The position numbers and the translations under genes are program-made. Shown piece by piece: positions 1 through 7,056 of a DNA stretch of 64,000 bases. The stretch comes from Alphaproteobacteria bacterium (GTDB lineage: Bacteria; Pseudomonadota; Alphaproteobacteria; Puniceispirillales; UBA1172). The stretch spans positions 1 to 64,000 of the forward strand of contig JADHOM010000004.1 of assembly GCA_016778985.1 (NCBI GenBank), written 5' to 3'. The stretch's first letter is position 1; every line of letters starts with the position of its first letter. The notes beneath the pieces are model-generated. The model saw nothing but the letters and a program-made list of their open reading frames with translations, searched no databases and was not told the origin of the DNA.

Positions 1-2
1 AT

Positions 3-599
3 AACAGCCCTGCCACTTATGATGCTGACAAGCCATATGGGATGTCTGCTCTTACAGGCTCCTTTGCCGCAGGGGTGCTGAAATATCTTGATGCCATTGT
101 CGCCATAACCGCCCCTTCGATGATCTCTTGCTTGCGCTTGACCCCTCACCGCTGGTCTGCGGCGTTTAACAATTTGGGCTTTAGGGATCGGGAAGCCTCA
201 CTCAGGATTTGCCCTGTTACCGCCAAAGAGCCTACCGATATCGCGAGGCAATATAATATTGAATACCGCGCCGCTGATGCGGCGGCGTGCCCGCATCTTG
301 CCCTTGCCGCGGTGGTGCATGCTGGCTGTCAGGGCATTGAAGAGGAATTGCCCGCCCCTGAGCCAACCGAGGAAGACCTTTCGCTTTTATCTGCCGCCGA
401 TTTGTCAAAGCGAGGGTTTGTTCGCTTGCCAGAAACCTTGAATGAGGCGCTCAATCGCTTTATCGAAAACGATACGGTGCGAGGCTGGTTCCCAGATACA
501 TTCGCCAGCGTCTATAAAGCGCATAAGGAAAGCGAAATTTCCCATTTGACCGATATGGATACTGCGGCACGGTGTCAGCTTTATGAGGCGGTATACTAG
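3..599 (+). CDS. Glutamine synthetase family protein, C-terminal part (cut by window edge)
   Basis: The reading frame is open from the left edge and ends in TAG, leaving about 198 residues. It resembles the C-terminal half of the GS catalytic domain: YDADKPYG followed by LTGSFAAGVLKYL, the SxxRL-type segment SCLRLTP, the NNLGFRDREASLRIC strand that carries the conserved Arg of GS enzymes, and AADAAACPHLALAAVVHAG near the end. GS-type enzymes ligate ammonia or amines to glutamate using ATP in the cytoplasm; members include true GlnA, gamma-glutamylpolyamine synthetases and GS-like type III proteins. The substrate cannot be decided from this fragment. The position before a degraded Doc gene gives no functional clue. 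An ATG at 42 lies inside the domain and is not the start. Confidence 0.75.
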   Translation, partial: NSPATYDADKPYGMSALTGSFAAGVLKYLDAIVAITAPSMISCLRLTPHRWSAAFNNLGFRDREASLRICPVTAKEPTDIARQYNIEYRAADAAACPHLALAAVVHAGCQGIEEELPAPEPTEEDLSLLSAADLSKRGFVRLPETLNEALNRFIENDTVRGWFPDTFASVYKAHKESEISHLTDMDTAARCQLYEAVY

Positions 600-619
600 G
601 TTATATTAAAAAATGTCGC

Positions 620-838
620 ATGACTGAACAAAATTGGAACTAGGTCGTGGTGGAGGATGCCATTCTTGCCCACCAGCAAAGCATTGCAAAGTTCGGTGGA
701 AGTGACGGAGTTCGTGATATGGGCGGCCTGAATAAAGCTCATGATTATCCTCAAAATTTAGCCGCTTATGATGAGCCAACCGTGGCTGATCTTGCCGCAT
801 CAATAACAAGGGTGTTTAGCCTCTTGTTCTTTCGATAA
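620..838 (+). pseudogene. Doc/Fic-type death-on-curing toxin, inactivated
   Basis: One frame starting at ATG 620 reads MTEQNWN, then a TAG stop at 641-643, then continues in the same frame as VVVEDAILAHQQSIAKFGG, SDGVRDMGGL, PQN and AADLAAS-like segments. This is the N-terminal half of the Doc family (iH...Q..i..fGGs.GiRD..lLe.A...PQ). Where the catalytic HPFxDGNKR motif should begin, after residue VF near 817, the frame instead gives SLLFFR and stops at 836-838. Two lesions, an internal stop and loss of the catalytic half, make this a dead gene. No Phd-like antitoxin is recognisable beside it. The family call rests on the N-terminal pattern only. Confidence 0.6.
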
Positions 839-930
839 TCATAATGTTGCCATTGGGCCTTAACCTTAAAGCTGTAGGGATGGTTGCTGAAGGTTTTGAT
901 AAGGCCTTTGCTTCTATTCGCTCGGCCTAA
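832..930 (+). other. Possible decayed coding remnant
   Basis: Frame 1 from 832 to the TAA at 928 is open and reads like a protein C-terminus (AVGMVAEGFDKAFASIRSA), with no start codon context and no homologous upstream part in frame. It could be the tail of an enzyme left by deletion together with the Doc lesion, for example an aminotransferase-like C-terminus. That identification is only an impression. With the Doc fragment it fills the otherwise geneless stretch 600-926. Confidence 0.2.
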
Positions 931-1907
931 TCAGACGCTGTAATGTTACCTTGGTGACGGTGGGGTTGGTTGTGGTGGAGGCCAATTTTTTCAAATGCAA
1001 AAATAGCCGATAGCACAACAAAAAAGCCGAACCATTCCATCAAAGAAAGCTGTTGGCCAAGAAAAGCAAGCGCCAGAAGCGCGGCAAAAAGTGGCTCAAC
1101 ACAAGCAAGAAGTGAGGCGCGAGTCGCCCCGATAATTCGTGAGCCTTCAAAAAATAAAACCCAGCTGAGGACAAAAAATATTCCATTAGCGCTAATCGCC
1201 ATCACCCCGATAGCGCTTTCTGGCAAGCTTATGATTAGCCCGAAAGGCAAGATCGCCAGCATGATCAAAAAGCCGATTAAGCTGATATAAAAATTAAGCG
1301 CAGCACCACCCATTTTTATCGCGAGCTGGCTCGATGTCTCAATAAAGAAAATAAAACTAATTAACCCAAGCACGCTGATAAAGACACCATAGACATTGAT
1401 GTCACCTTGCCCATCATAAATCATGATCCCAAGACCAGCCAGCACCACCCCCATACATAGCCAGCGTGATTTGGAAAGATACTCACCACGCTTGACTTGT
1501 GCCAAAATGGCAACCCCGAAAGGGAAGCTATAAAGGATCAAGAGGACAAGCCCGATATCAATAAAATCCACCGCATGATAGGTGGCGGCAAGCAATAAAA
1601 GGGCGCTAATGCCCGTCAAGATTAATTGGGAATACCCCTCACGAGGGATTTGGAACGATGTTCTTGTCACAAGCAAATAGGGCAGGAGAATTGCCGAGCC
1701 GATGATAAAACGGCTTAATAAAAGAAAGTAGAGTGATACCCCATCATCAAGCGCTAGCTTCGCTGAATTGGGGACGAAGGCGAAACAAATCGATGAAATT
1801 ATGATAAGAATAATGCCAATCTTCTGTTTCGAGACCGTGAACGCCGTGAACGCCATGACTGCCATCATCCTACTAATCATTCGCAAATAATTAACGCATG
1901 AATGCAT
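927..1907 (-). CDS. EamA/DMT-superfamily transporter
   Basis: Integral membrane protein of up to 326 residues with about ten hydrophobic segments in two homologous halves, the usual EamA layout and length (about 300). The first helix is IGIILIIISSICFAFVP followed by NSAKLAL; the second half begins near ICFAFV-like repeats around WLCMGVVLAGLGIMIY. DMT proteins usually export amino acids, metabolites or drugs by exchange with protons; the substrate cannot be read from sequence. Start choice is uncertain: several Met codons (1907, 1880, 1868, 1865, 1856) precede the first helix and none has a strong Shine-Dalgarno; a later start is likely because the first 25 residues are not typical. It is divergent from the small ORF at 2089. 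Confidence 0.8.
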   Translation of the reverse strand: MHSCVNYLRMISRMMAVMAFTAFTVSKQKIGIILIIISSICFAFVPNSAKLALDDGVSLYFLLLSRFIIGSAILLPYLLVTRTSFQIPREGYSQLILTGISALLLLAATYHAVDFIDIGLVLLILYSFPFGVAILAQVKRGEYLSKSRWLCMGVVLAGLGIMIYDGQGDINVYGVFISVLGLISFIFFIETSSQLAIKMGGAALNFYISLIGFLIMLAILPFGLIISLPESAIGVMAISANGIFFVLSWVLFFEGSRIIGATRASLLACVEPLFAALLALAFLGQQLSLMEWFGFFVVLSAIFAFEKIGLHHNQPHRHQGNITASD

Positions 1908-2010
1908 CCGTTTGACCAGTTAAAATGGTAAAACCGTTATCGCCACGGCTGCCGCCGCCAATATCTGCATAAAATGAGATTAACGAGGGTGCCCATAGCC
2001 AACAAAACTT

Positions 2011-2037
2011 TGTCAACATATCGTCATAAAACTGAAA
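2011..2037 (+). promoter_or_regulatory. PHO-box-like site, three half-sites at 11-bp spacing
   Basis: TGTCA at 2011, CGTCA at 2022 and TGAAA at 2033 are spaced exactly 11 bp. The segment TCGTCATAAAACTGAAAT (2021-2038) matches the PhoB consensus CTGTCATAAATCTGTCAT at 13 of 18 positions and matches the site before phoB in this window at 16 of 18. It ends about 50 nt before the ATG of the small ORF at 2089 on the same strand. Confidence 0.5.
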
Positions 2038-2088
2038 TCTATTCATCCTAAGATTAATCATGACGAATTGGCGAAAAGGGATTCAATA

Positions 2089-2322
2089 ATGAAAAAGCTT
2101 TTTCCACTAACTGATATTAAGATGCAATTTGGCTTATCTATGGACGAGCTAAACTATGTCATCAAAATGCATAACATTAAGGTCTATTGTGTCGGAGCAT
2201 GCGCCTTTGCTGATCCATCACAATTTGAGTTTTTGGCAAGTTCGGATGAAATATTTTTAAACGCAGATTTGTCTACAGTTTTGTCTGGTGATAACCGAAA
2301 TATATCTATGTTAGCGTCTTAG
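2089..2322 (+). CDS. Small protein of unknown function, possibly phosphate-regulated
   Basis: Encodes 77 residues starting MKKLFPLTDIKMQFGL and rich in aspartate and hydrophobic residues, with two Cys near residues 34 and 38 (YCVGACAF). The ATG at 2089 is preceded by GAAAAGGG at good spacing, which favours it over the in-frame TTG at 2068. No signal peptide or membrane segment is evident, and I do not recognise a family. The short helical N-terminus (FPLTDIKMQFGLSMDELNYVI) could be a small helix-turn-helix-like fold, but that is only a suggestion. It sits alone between a DMT exporter (divergent) and the lipid-remodelling glycosyltransferase (convergent). A PHO-box-like sequence just upstream suggests induction under phosphate limitation. 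Confidence 0.5.
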   Translation: MKKLFPLTDIKMQFGLSMDELNYVIKMHNIKVYCVGACAFADPSQFEFLASSDEIFLNADLSTVLSGDNRNISMLAS

Positions 2323-2334
2323 CTGATATAAAAA

Positions 2335-3753
2335 TTAGCTGAAATAGTATTGATATATCATCACAAGATAGACAATCGCACACCAGATCAAGGCTAGAAA
2401 AACTGCCGCACTGCCATAATCTTTGGCGCGCTTTGATAAGCCATGCTTTTCATAAGATATTCTGTCAATGGCAGATTCAACGCTCGAATTAACCAGTTCA
2501 ATAATAAGCACAAAGATAACCGAACCTATCATGATTAATGTTTCGATAGGGGAGGCAGGAAGCCATATCGCAAATGTAATCAATATAATTGCAAGAACCA
2601 ATTCTTGCCTGAAGGCACTTTCTTCTTGAAGTGCAAAGCGCAATCCACCCAAGGAATGTTTCAGCGCATTGGCGGCCCGAAGCAAGCCAGTATTATTCTT
2701 ATATGGATTTGAGGCTGGCGAATATTCATCATCCTTTTGTGCCAGCACCAAATGGCCCTCAAAAATATTGGTGGCATGGCTCCACGAAAATCCTTCGGCA
2801 TGTGATCTTGCTTGCTGCCGGTCGATCTGCAAGGCTTGCTTGACAGCAACACCGAGATCATTGTCCAGAGCGCCGGCATCTGATGAGCCGATCACATCAA
2901 TCGGCCCGGTCACGGGATAAGCGGCTACGGGCAGACCGCATGCCATGGCTTCAAGCAGCACAAGACCAAATGTATCAGTTTGGGATGGGAAGACAAAAAC
3001 ATCCGCTTTGCCATAATATTCGGGCAAATCCTCTTTTGGCTTCATGCCATGAAATATCGTATCAGGATACGCTTTTTCTAACCTTGGTCTTGCCGGCCCA
3101 TCACCAACAATCCACTTTTCAGCCGCAATGTTAAGCTTGAGAAATTCCTCTAGGTTTTTCTCCACCGCCACTCTGCCAACATATAGCAGAATGGGTATTT
3201 TATTTTTACGGCGTGATTTAGGGGGCGAAAATAATTCTAAATCAACCCCGCGTGGCCATAAAACGGCATGACCAATACCATGATCGCCAAGATCAGAAAT
3301 GACCTTTTGTGATGGTGCCATCACGGCTTCCGCATTTTTGTGAAACCATTTTAAGAACATGTAACTGACTGATAGCGGCAACCTAAATCGTGAATGAACA
3401 TATTCAGGAAACCGTGTGTGATAGCCAGTTGTAAACCGCAGGCCATTGCGCAGGCAAAAATTGCGCGCCGCCAAGCCTAAAGGTCCTTCGGTTGCGATAT
3501 GGATAATCTCTGGGCTGATTTGCCTGATGAACTTGGCCACTTTGCTAGCAGGGAAAAGGGCAAGACGAATTTCTGGATAGGTTGGGCAAGGGATCGTCCG
3601 AAAGCCTTCTGGCGTCAGCATAGTCACATCATGACCTTTGGCGATAAGCTCATCTCGGGTATGCGTCAGCGTTCTGACAACGCCGTTCACTTGCGGGTAC
3701 CATGCATCTGTGACAATCAGAATTTTTTTGTTTTTGTGAATGCTATCACTCAT
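2335..3753 (-). CDS. GT4 glycosyltransferase fused to DgkA-type diacylglycerol kinase (Agt-like)
   Basis: Predicted 472-residue two-domain protein. Residues 1 to about 345 are a GT4 (GT-B fold) glycosyltransferase: DAWYPQVNGVVRTL near the N-terminus, LLYVGRVAVEKNLEEFL, and the EX7E-type nucleotide-sugar motif TDTFGLVLLEAMACGLP. Residues 351-472 are a complete prokaryotic diacylglycerol kinase with three hydrophobic helices and its signature segments EESAFRQE, IELVNSSVESAIDRI and HGLSKRAKDYGSAAV, close to E. coli DgkA. The GT half resembles Agt-type enzymes that glycosylate diacylglycerol. The start chosen is ATG 3753, which overlaps the stop of the upstream phosphoesterase (ATGA), so the two are translationally coupled. 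The DgkA half would return diacylglycerol to phosphatidate. The product is probably inner-membrane bound. Which sugar is used is unknown. Confidence 0.85.
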   Translation of the reverse strand: MSDSIHKNKKILIVTDAWYPQVNGVVRTLTHTRDELIAKGHDVTMLTPEGFRTIPCPTYPEIRLALFPASKVAKFIRQISPEIIHIATEGPLGLAARNFCLRNGLRFTTGYHTRFPEYVHSRFRLPLSVSYMFLKWFHKNAEAVMAPSQKVISDLGDHGIGHAVLWPRGVDLELFSPPKSRRKNKIPILLYVGRVAVEKNLEEFLKLNIAAEKWIVGDGPARPRLEKAYPDTIFHGMKPKEDLPEYYGKADVFVFPSQTDTFGLVLLEAMACGLPVAAYPVTGPIDVIGSSDAGALDNDLGVAVKQALQIDRQQARSHAEGFSWSHATNIFEGHLVLAQKDDEYSPASNPYKNNTGLLRAANALKHSLGGLRFALQEESAFRQELVLAIILITFAIWLPASPIETLIMIGSVIFVLIIELVNSSVESAIDRISYEKHGLSKRAKDYGSAAVFLALIWCAIVYLVMIYQYYFS

Positions 3754-4637
3754 GCGGCTTTGCCTGATGATATCTTCATTTGGCTTGGGGTCATCTTGAT
3801 ATTGTTTTCTGTTTGTAAGCCATGCGTGCCCCATTGCAGCACTTCAAGCCGACCATCTCTATGTTCGACAAAGGCGGTTAGGCTCTCAACCCAGTCGCCG
3901 GCATTGGCGTAAATAATATCATCCATCTGCTTTAATTCGGCTTTATGAATATGGCCGCAGACAACACCATGACACTCCCGACGTTTTGTCTCTTTAACCA
4001 TCACAGTTTCAAAAGCAGACATAAAAGAGACAGCTAATTTAACCTTGTGTTTGAGATATTGTGATAATGACCAATAGGGTAATTTGAACATCCGCCTGAT
4101 CTTGTTCAGCCATTTATTCATGTTCAGCAATGTCGAGTAAGCAAAATCGCCAAGATAGGCTAACCATCTGGCATATTTGATGACATGGTCAAACAAATCG
4201 CCATGCACCACCCAAAGCCGTATCCCTGTGACCGTTTCATGAATATCGGTATCTTTAATAGCAATCTCGCCAAACATATTGCCGATAAATTGTCTGGCCG
4301 CTTCATCATGGTTGCCGGGGATATAGATGACTTTTGTTCCATGTCGAGCTTTTCTCAGTATTTTTTGAATGACGTCATTATGTGGTTGTGGCCAGTACCA
4401 TTTCCTTTTTAACCGCCATCCATCAATGATATCACCGACTAAATACAGCTTATCTGATCGCGTGTGTTTCAAAAAATCGAGCAGCGCTTCATGTTGGGCG
4501 CCAGGCGTTCCCAGATGCGTGTCTGATATGAAGACAGTGCGGTAGTCATGTATTTCTCTTTCATGACGGTCGAGATAAGCAAATTGATCTGTTGGTTTTT
4601 GTGTTTCTTTTGGCGTATCGGAGGTCTGAAATTTCAC
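3750..4637 (-). CDS. plcP: Calcineurin-type phosphoesterase, PlcP-like phospholipid hydrolase (LpxH-related)
   Basis: 295-residue metallophosphoesterase with the full metal-binding set: FISDTHLG (Asp39, His41), LVGDIIDG (Asp69), PGNHDE (108-112), VVHGD near 144 and CGHIHKAE near 220. General annotation would be UDP-2,3-diacylglucosamine diphosphatase (LpxH). The sequence and context fit better the PlcP group, which hydrolyses phosphatidylglycerol and phosphatidylethanolamine to diacylglycerol under phosphate starvation: it overlaps by ATGA an Agt-like glycosyltransferase and is divergent from phoB. The apparent start is GTG 4637, as no in-frame ATG precedes the domain. A PHO-box-like inverted site lies 46 nt upstream. 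A housekeeping role in lipid A synthesis is the alternative. Confidence 0.8.
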   Translation of the reverse strand: MKFQTSDTPKETQKPTDQFAYLDRHEREIHDYRTVFISDTHLGTPGAQHEALLDFLKHTRSDKLYLVGDIIDGWRLKRKWYWPQPHNDVIQKILRKARHGTKVIYIPGNHDEAARQFIGNMFGEIAIKDTDIHETVTGIRLWVVHGDLFDHVIKYARWLAYLGDFAYSTLLNMNKWLNKIRRMFKLPYWSLSQYLKHKVKLAVSFMSAFETVMVKETKRRECHGVVCGHIHKAELKQMDDIIYANAGDWVESLTAFVEHRDGRLEVLQWGTHGLQTENNIKMTPSQMKISSGKAA

Positions 4638-4683
4638 TTGGCAACTCTATCATGATTAAAAAACACAACTTATTCCCGTATTG

Positions 4684-4699
4684 TGACAAAGAGATGACA
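4684..4699 (-). promoter_or_regulatory. PHO-box-like site upstream of plcP
   Basis: Read on the minus strand the sequence is TGTCATCTCTTTGTCA: two perfect TGTCA half-sites separated by 6 bases, the 11-bp repeat expected for a PhoB dimer. It lies 46 nt upstream of the plcP start, about where a PhoB site replaces the -35 element. This is the best PHO box in the window. Confidence 0.65.
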
Positions 4700-4785
4700 T
4701 TTAGGTTATGCATTCATGTCAATTTGCGAAGGCGGTCATCCAGAAAAGCGCCGAACAGCAATGGCATATCTGAATTGATATGATT

Positions 4786-4803
4786 TCGTCATAATTCTGA
4801 AAT
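4786..4803 (+). promoter_or_regulatory. PHO-box-like site upstream of phoB
   Basis: TCGTCATAATTCTGAAAT resembles the PHO box CTGTCATAAATCTGTCAT and is 16 of 18 identical to the site at 2021-2038. Half-sites CGTCA (4787) and TGAAA (4798) are 11 bp apart. It ends 75 nt before the phoB ATG, consistent with autoregulation. Confidence 0.5.
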
Positions 4804-4878
4804 AAACATCACATAAATAACATTTATGGACACAAGTTTGAGGTGTATATGAACTATATATCTATTGAGGATAGACTG

Positions 4879-5580
4879 ATGACTACCCGCGTATTAATCG
4901 CGGATGATGAGTGCAATCAGCAAGAGTTATTGGCGTATAACTTGGAGAAAGCCGGGTTTTCAGTAATCCAAGCAAGTGATGGTCAAAAAGCCTTAGACTT
5001 AGCTGAAGAAACCATTCCTGATATTATTATTCTTGATTGGATGATGCCAAATATGTCAGGCATTGATGTCTGCCGATCTTTGCGGCGGATATCGGAAACC
5101 AGACAAATTCCTGTCATCATGCTAAGTGCAAGAGGTGAGGAAGGCGATAGAACTCTTGGTCTAGATGTCGGTGCAGATGATTATATCACCAAGCCATTTT
5201 CGCCAAAAGAGGTCATTGCCCGCATCCGAGCAGTGCTCAGGCGATCTCGGCCATTGCTGATGAATGATGTCATTGCGTTTGCTGATCTCAAGCTCTACCC
5301 TCGCAAGAAAATCGTCGAACGTAATGGCCAAGCGATCCATTTAGGACCTAAAGAGTTCGATATTCTAGCCCTTCTCATGGAGCGTCCCGGACAGGTGTAT
5401 AGCCGAACCCAGTTATTAGATCATGTCTGGGGGCATGGAATATATATCGAAGATCGGACTATTGATGTTCATTTCAGTCGATTGCGAAAAGCGCTTAATT
5501 CGAATAAAAATGGTAACAATCATCCTGATATCATCCGCACGGTTCGGGGCAGTGGCTATGCGTTGCGGTTGCCCGAATAA
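4879..5580 (+). CDS. phoB: Phosphate regulon response regulator PhoB
   Basis: 233-residue OmpR/PhoB-family response regulator. The receiver domain (residues 1-120) has the acidic pair (ADDE), phospho-acceptor Asp53 in IILDWMMP, and the Lys of ITKPFSP. The C-terminal winged-helix domain carries LGPKEFDILALLMERPG, RTQLLDHVWG and RTIDVHFSRLRKAL, ending IIRTVRGSGYAL, all very close to PhoB. The start at ATG 4879 (before TTRVLIADD) has GAGG upstream and matches PhoB N-termini; an upstream in-frame ATG at 4843 would add 12 unlikely residues. No PhoR kinase, PstSCAB or PhoU lies nearby. It is divergent from plcP, with a PHO-box-like site in front of each gene. It should activate target promoters when phosphate is limiting. 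Confidence 0.85.
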   Translation: MTTRVLIADDECNQQELLAYNLEKAGFSVIQASDGQKALDLAEETIPDIIILDWMMPNMSGIDVCRSLRRISETRQIPVIMLSARGEEGDRTLGLDVGADDYITKPFSPKEVIARIRAVLRRSRPLLMNDVIAFADLKLYPRKKIVERNGQAIHLGPKEFDILALLMERPGQVYSRTQLLDHVWGHGIYIEDRTIDVHFSRLRKALNSNKNGNNHPDIIRTVRGSGYALRLPE

Positions 5581-5910
5581 TTCAAACACTGGCACGTGAT
5601 ATGACGCCATTGATGGGTCTGCTATCAATGGTCATTGGGTAGAGCTTTAAGCATCCTTTAGGGATTTGTAATTGTTGCAGAGCAGATAGTAAACATAGCA
5701 CTTTTCAGCATCGCAAATAAGCTGTAAGTGCTAGTTGATTATCATAACGTGGATGCTGTTCGCGCCCAAAAACAGCGACCATATCATAAGCATATCGTAT
5801 AGTTGGAAGGCGGCTTGCCGCTAAAGCAAGGCTGAGGGTTATCGCAATTCAGTTGCTGATAAGCATGTGAAAGAATACTCTGGAAATGCAATTATCGTTT
5901 TTGAAGAGAC
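5581..5910 (+). other. Intergenic stretch with inverted repeat and a possible dead reading frame
   Basis: No convincing gene. Just after phoB is an inverted repeat CCATTGAT (5607-5614) / ATCAATGG (5624-5631) with a 9-nt loop but no T-run, so it is only a weak terminator candidate. From about 5770 one frame ending in TGA at 5911-5913 reads protein-like text (EGYRNSVADKHVKEYSG) interrupted by a TAA, which may be the decayed end of a lost gene. A small GC-rich hairpin GCGGC-TT-GCCGC lies near 5812-5823. I could not match any riboswitch pattern. Confidence 0.3.
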
Positions 5911-6969
5911 ATGAAAATGACATCTAAAACTACATCGCTTGAAGCCAAAATAGCCGATATACCGAGACAGAATATTTGTGACGGGTCTACAAAAATGACA
6001 CGCCTGGATCAGCTATCAGAAGACATGGGCATTGATCTCTGGATGAAGCGTGATGATGAAGCGGGGCCAAGTTTTGGCGGCAATAAATCACGACAGCTAG
6101 AATATTATTTTGGTGCTGCTGTTGCTCAAAATGCCGATACCATCTTAATTACCGGCGCTGTTCAATCCAATTTTGTGCGCTTAGCGGCTGCCATTGCGAA
6201 TAGATTTCAGATGCAGGCTATTGTCCAGCTTGAGGAGAGGGTCAAAGACCCAGATGAGCTCTATCGCTGTTCAGGCAATGTCTTGCTTAATCAATTGCTC
6301 GGTGCTGAGATACTTTATTATCCAGATGGCGAGGACGAAGAAGGGGCAGATGCCGTGCTATATGACCGTGCAGATGCGTTGCGCAGGCAGGGCAAAAATC
6401 CATATGTGATACCCTTATCAGGGAATAAACCGCCCCTTGGTGCGCTGGGATATTTTCAATGTGCTAAAGAAATCATGGAACAATCCAGTCAGGCGTTTGA
6501 CCATGTTGTCGTTGGCACAGGGAGCGGGGCGACGCATTTGGGGTTAACCGCAGGCATGAAATATTACTGCCCATCCGCGCAAGTGACAGGGTCATGTGTA
6601 CGTCGTCCAAAAGGTGAACAACAGCAACGATTATCGCATCTTGCCAATCAATTTAATAAATTGGTCGATCAGCCAGAATATCTCACCGACAGGGATTTTA
6701 ATGTCTGGGATGGGGCATTTATGCCGGGCTATGGAAAACTTAGCGATAAAGCCGCGGCGGCATTAATTAAAATGGCCAGAACCGAGGGTTATATCCTTGA
6801 TCCGGTCTATACGGCGAAATCTTTTGCCGCTGTTCCGGGGTTATTAGAGGAAGGATTTATTAAGAAGGGGAGTCGGGTTCTATTCGTTCACACAGGCGGA
6901 TTAGGCGCCTTTTTTTCATATCAAAATGAGCTTATCGCTTTTTTAAGTCGTGATAATATGAAGCCATAA
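5911..6969 (+). CDS. PLP-dependent D-cysteine desulfhydrase / ACC deaminase family enzyme
   Basis: 352-residue fold-type II PLP enzyme. IDLWMKRDDEAGPSFGGNKSR is the family hallmark, with Lys59 as the PLP Schiff-base lysine; GAVQSNF binds the substrate carboxylate and VVGTGSGATHLGL the PLP phosphate. This family deaminates small D-amino acids (D-cysteine to pyruvate, sulfide and ammonia) or 1-aminocyclopropane-1-carboxylate; D-cysteine desulfhydrase is the more probable class from overall pattern. It precedes an oligopeptide transporter and amidase on the same strand, so it could process imported D-amino acid-containing compounds. The start at ATG 5911 (or 5917) follows GAAGAG. The N-terminal 25 residues are variable. 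Confidence 0.8.
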   Translation: MKMTSKTTSLEAKIADIPRQNICDGSTKMTRLDQLSEDMGIDLWMKRDDEAGPSFGGNKSRQLEYYFGAAVAQNADTILITGAVQSNFVRLAAAIANRFQMQAIVQLEERVKDPDELYRCSGNVLLNQLLGAEILYYPDGEDEEGADAVLYDRADALRRQGKNPYVIPLSGNKPPLGALGYFQCAKEIMEQSSQAFDHVVVGTGSGATHLGLTAGMKYYCPSAQVTGSCVRRPKGEQQQRLSHLANQFNKLVDQPEYLTDRDFNVWDGAFMPGYGKLSDKAAAALIKMARTEGYILDPVYTAKSFAAVPGLLEEGFIKKGSRVLFVHTGGLGAFFSYQNELIAFLSRDNMKP

Positions 6970-6974
6970 ATAAT

Positions 6975-7002
6975 TTGACACAACAGAAATGATAATTAAT
7001 GT
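6975..7002 (+). promoter_or_regulatory. Possible sigma-70 promoter for the peptide-transporter operon
   Basis: TTGACA (6975-6980) is a perfect -35 element, followed 16 nt later by a poor -10 (TAATGT, 6997-7002), 54 nt before the binding-protein start. The region is very AT-rich, so the -10 assignment is weak. Confidence 0.25.
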
Positions 7003-7056
7003 TAATTCATAATTATATAAAAAAAATATTAATGCGGTTCAAAATGGGAGTATAAA

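Noticed and set aside
606-809. Minus-strand open frame opposite the Doc-like fragment
   Set aside because: It has no family resemblance and no ribosome site; it is the shadow of the better-supported Doc pseudogene.
5770-5910. Riboswitch before the D-cysteine desulfhydrase gene
   Set aside because: Small hairpins exist, but I found none of the conserved core sequences of TPP, cobalamin, SAM or glycine riboswitches.
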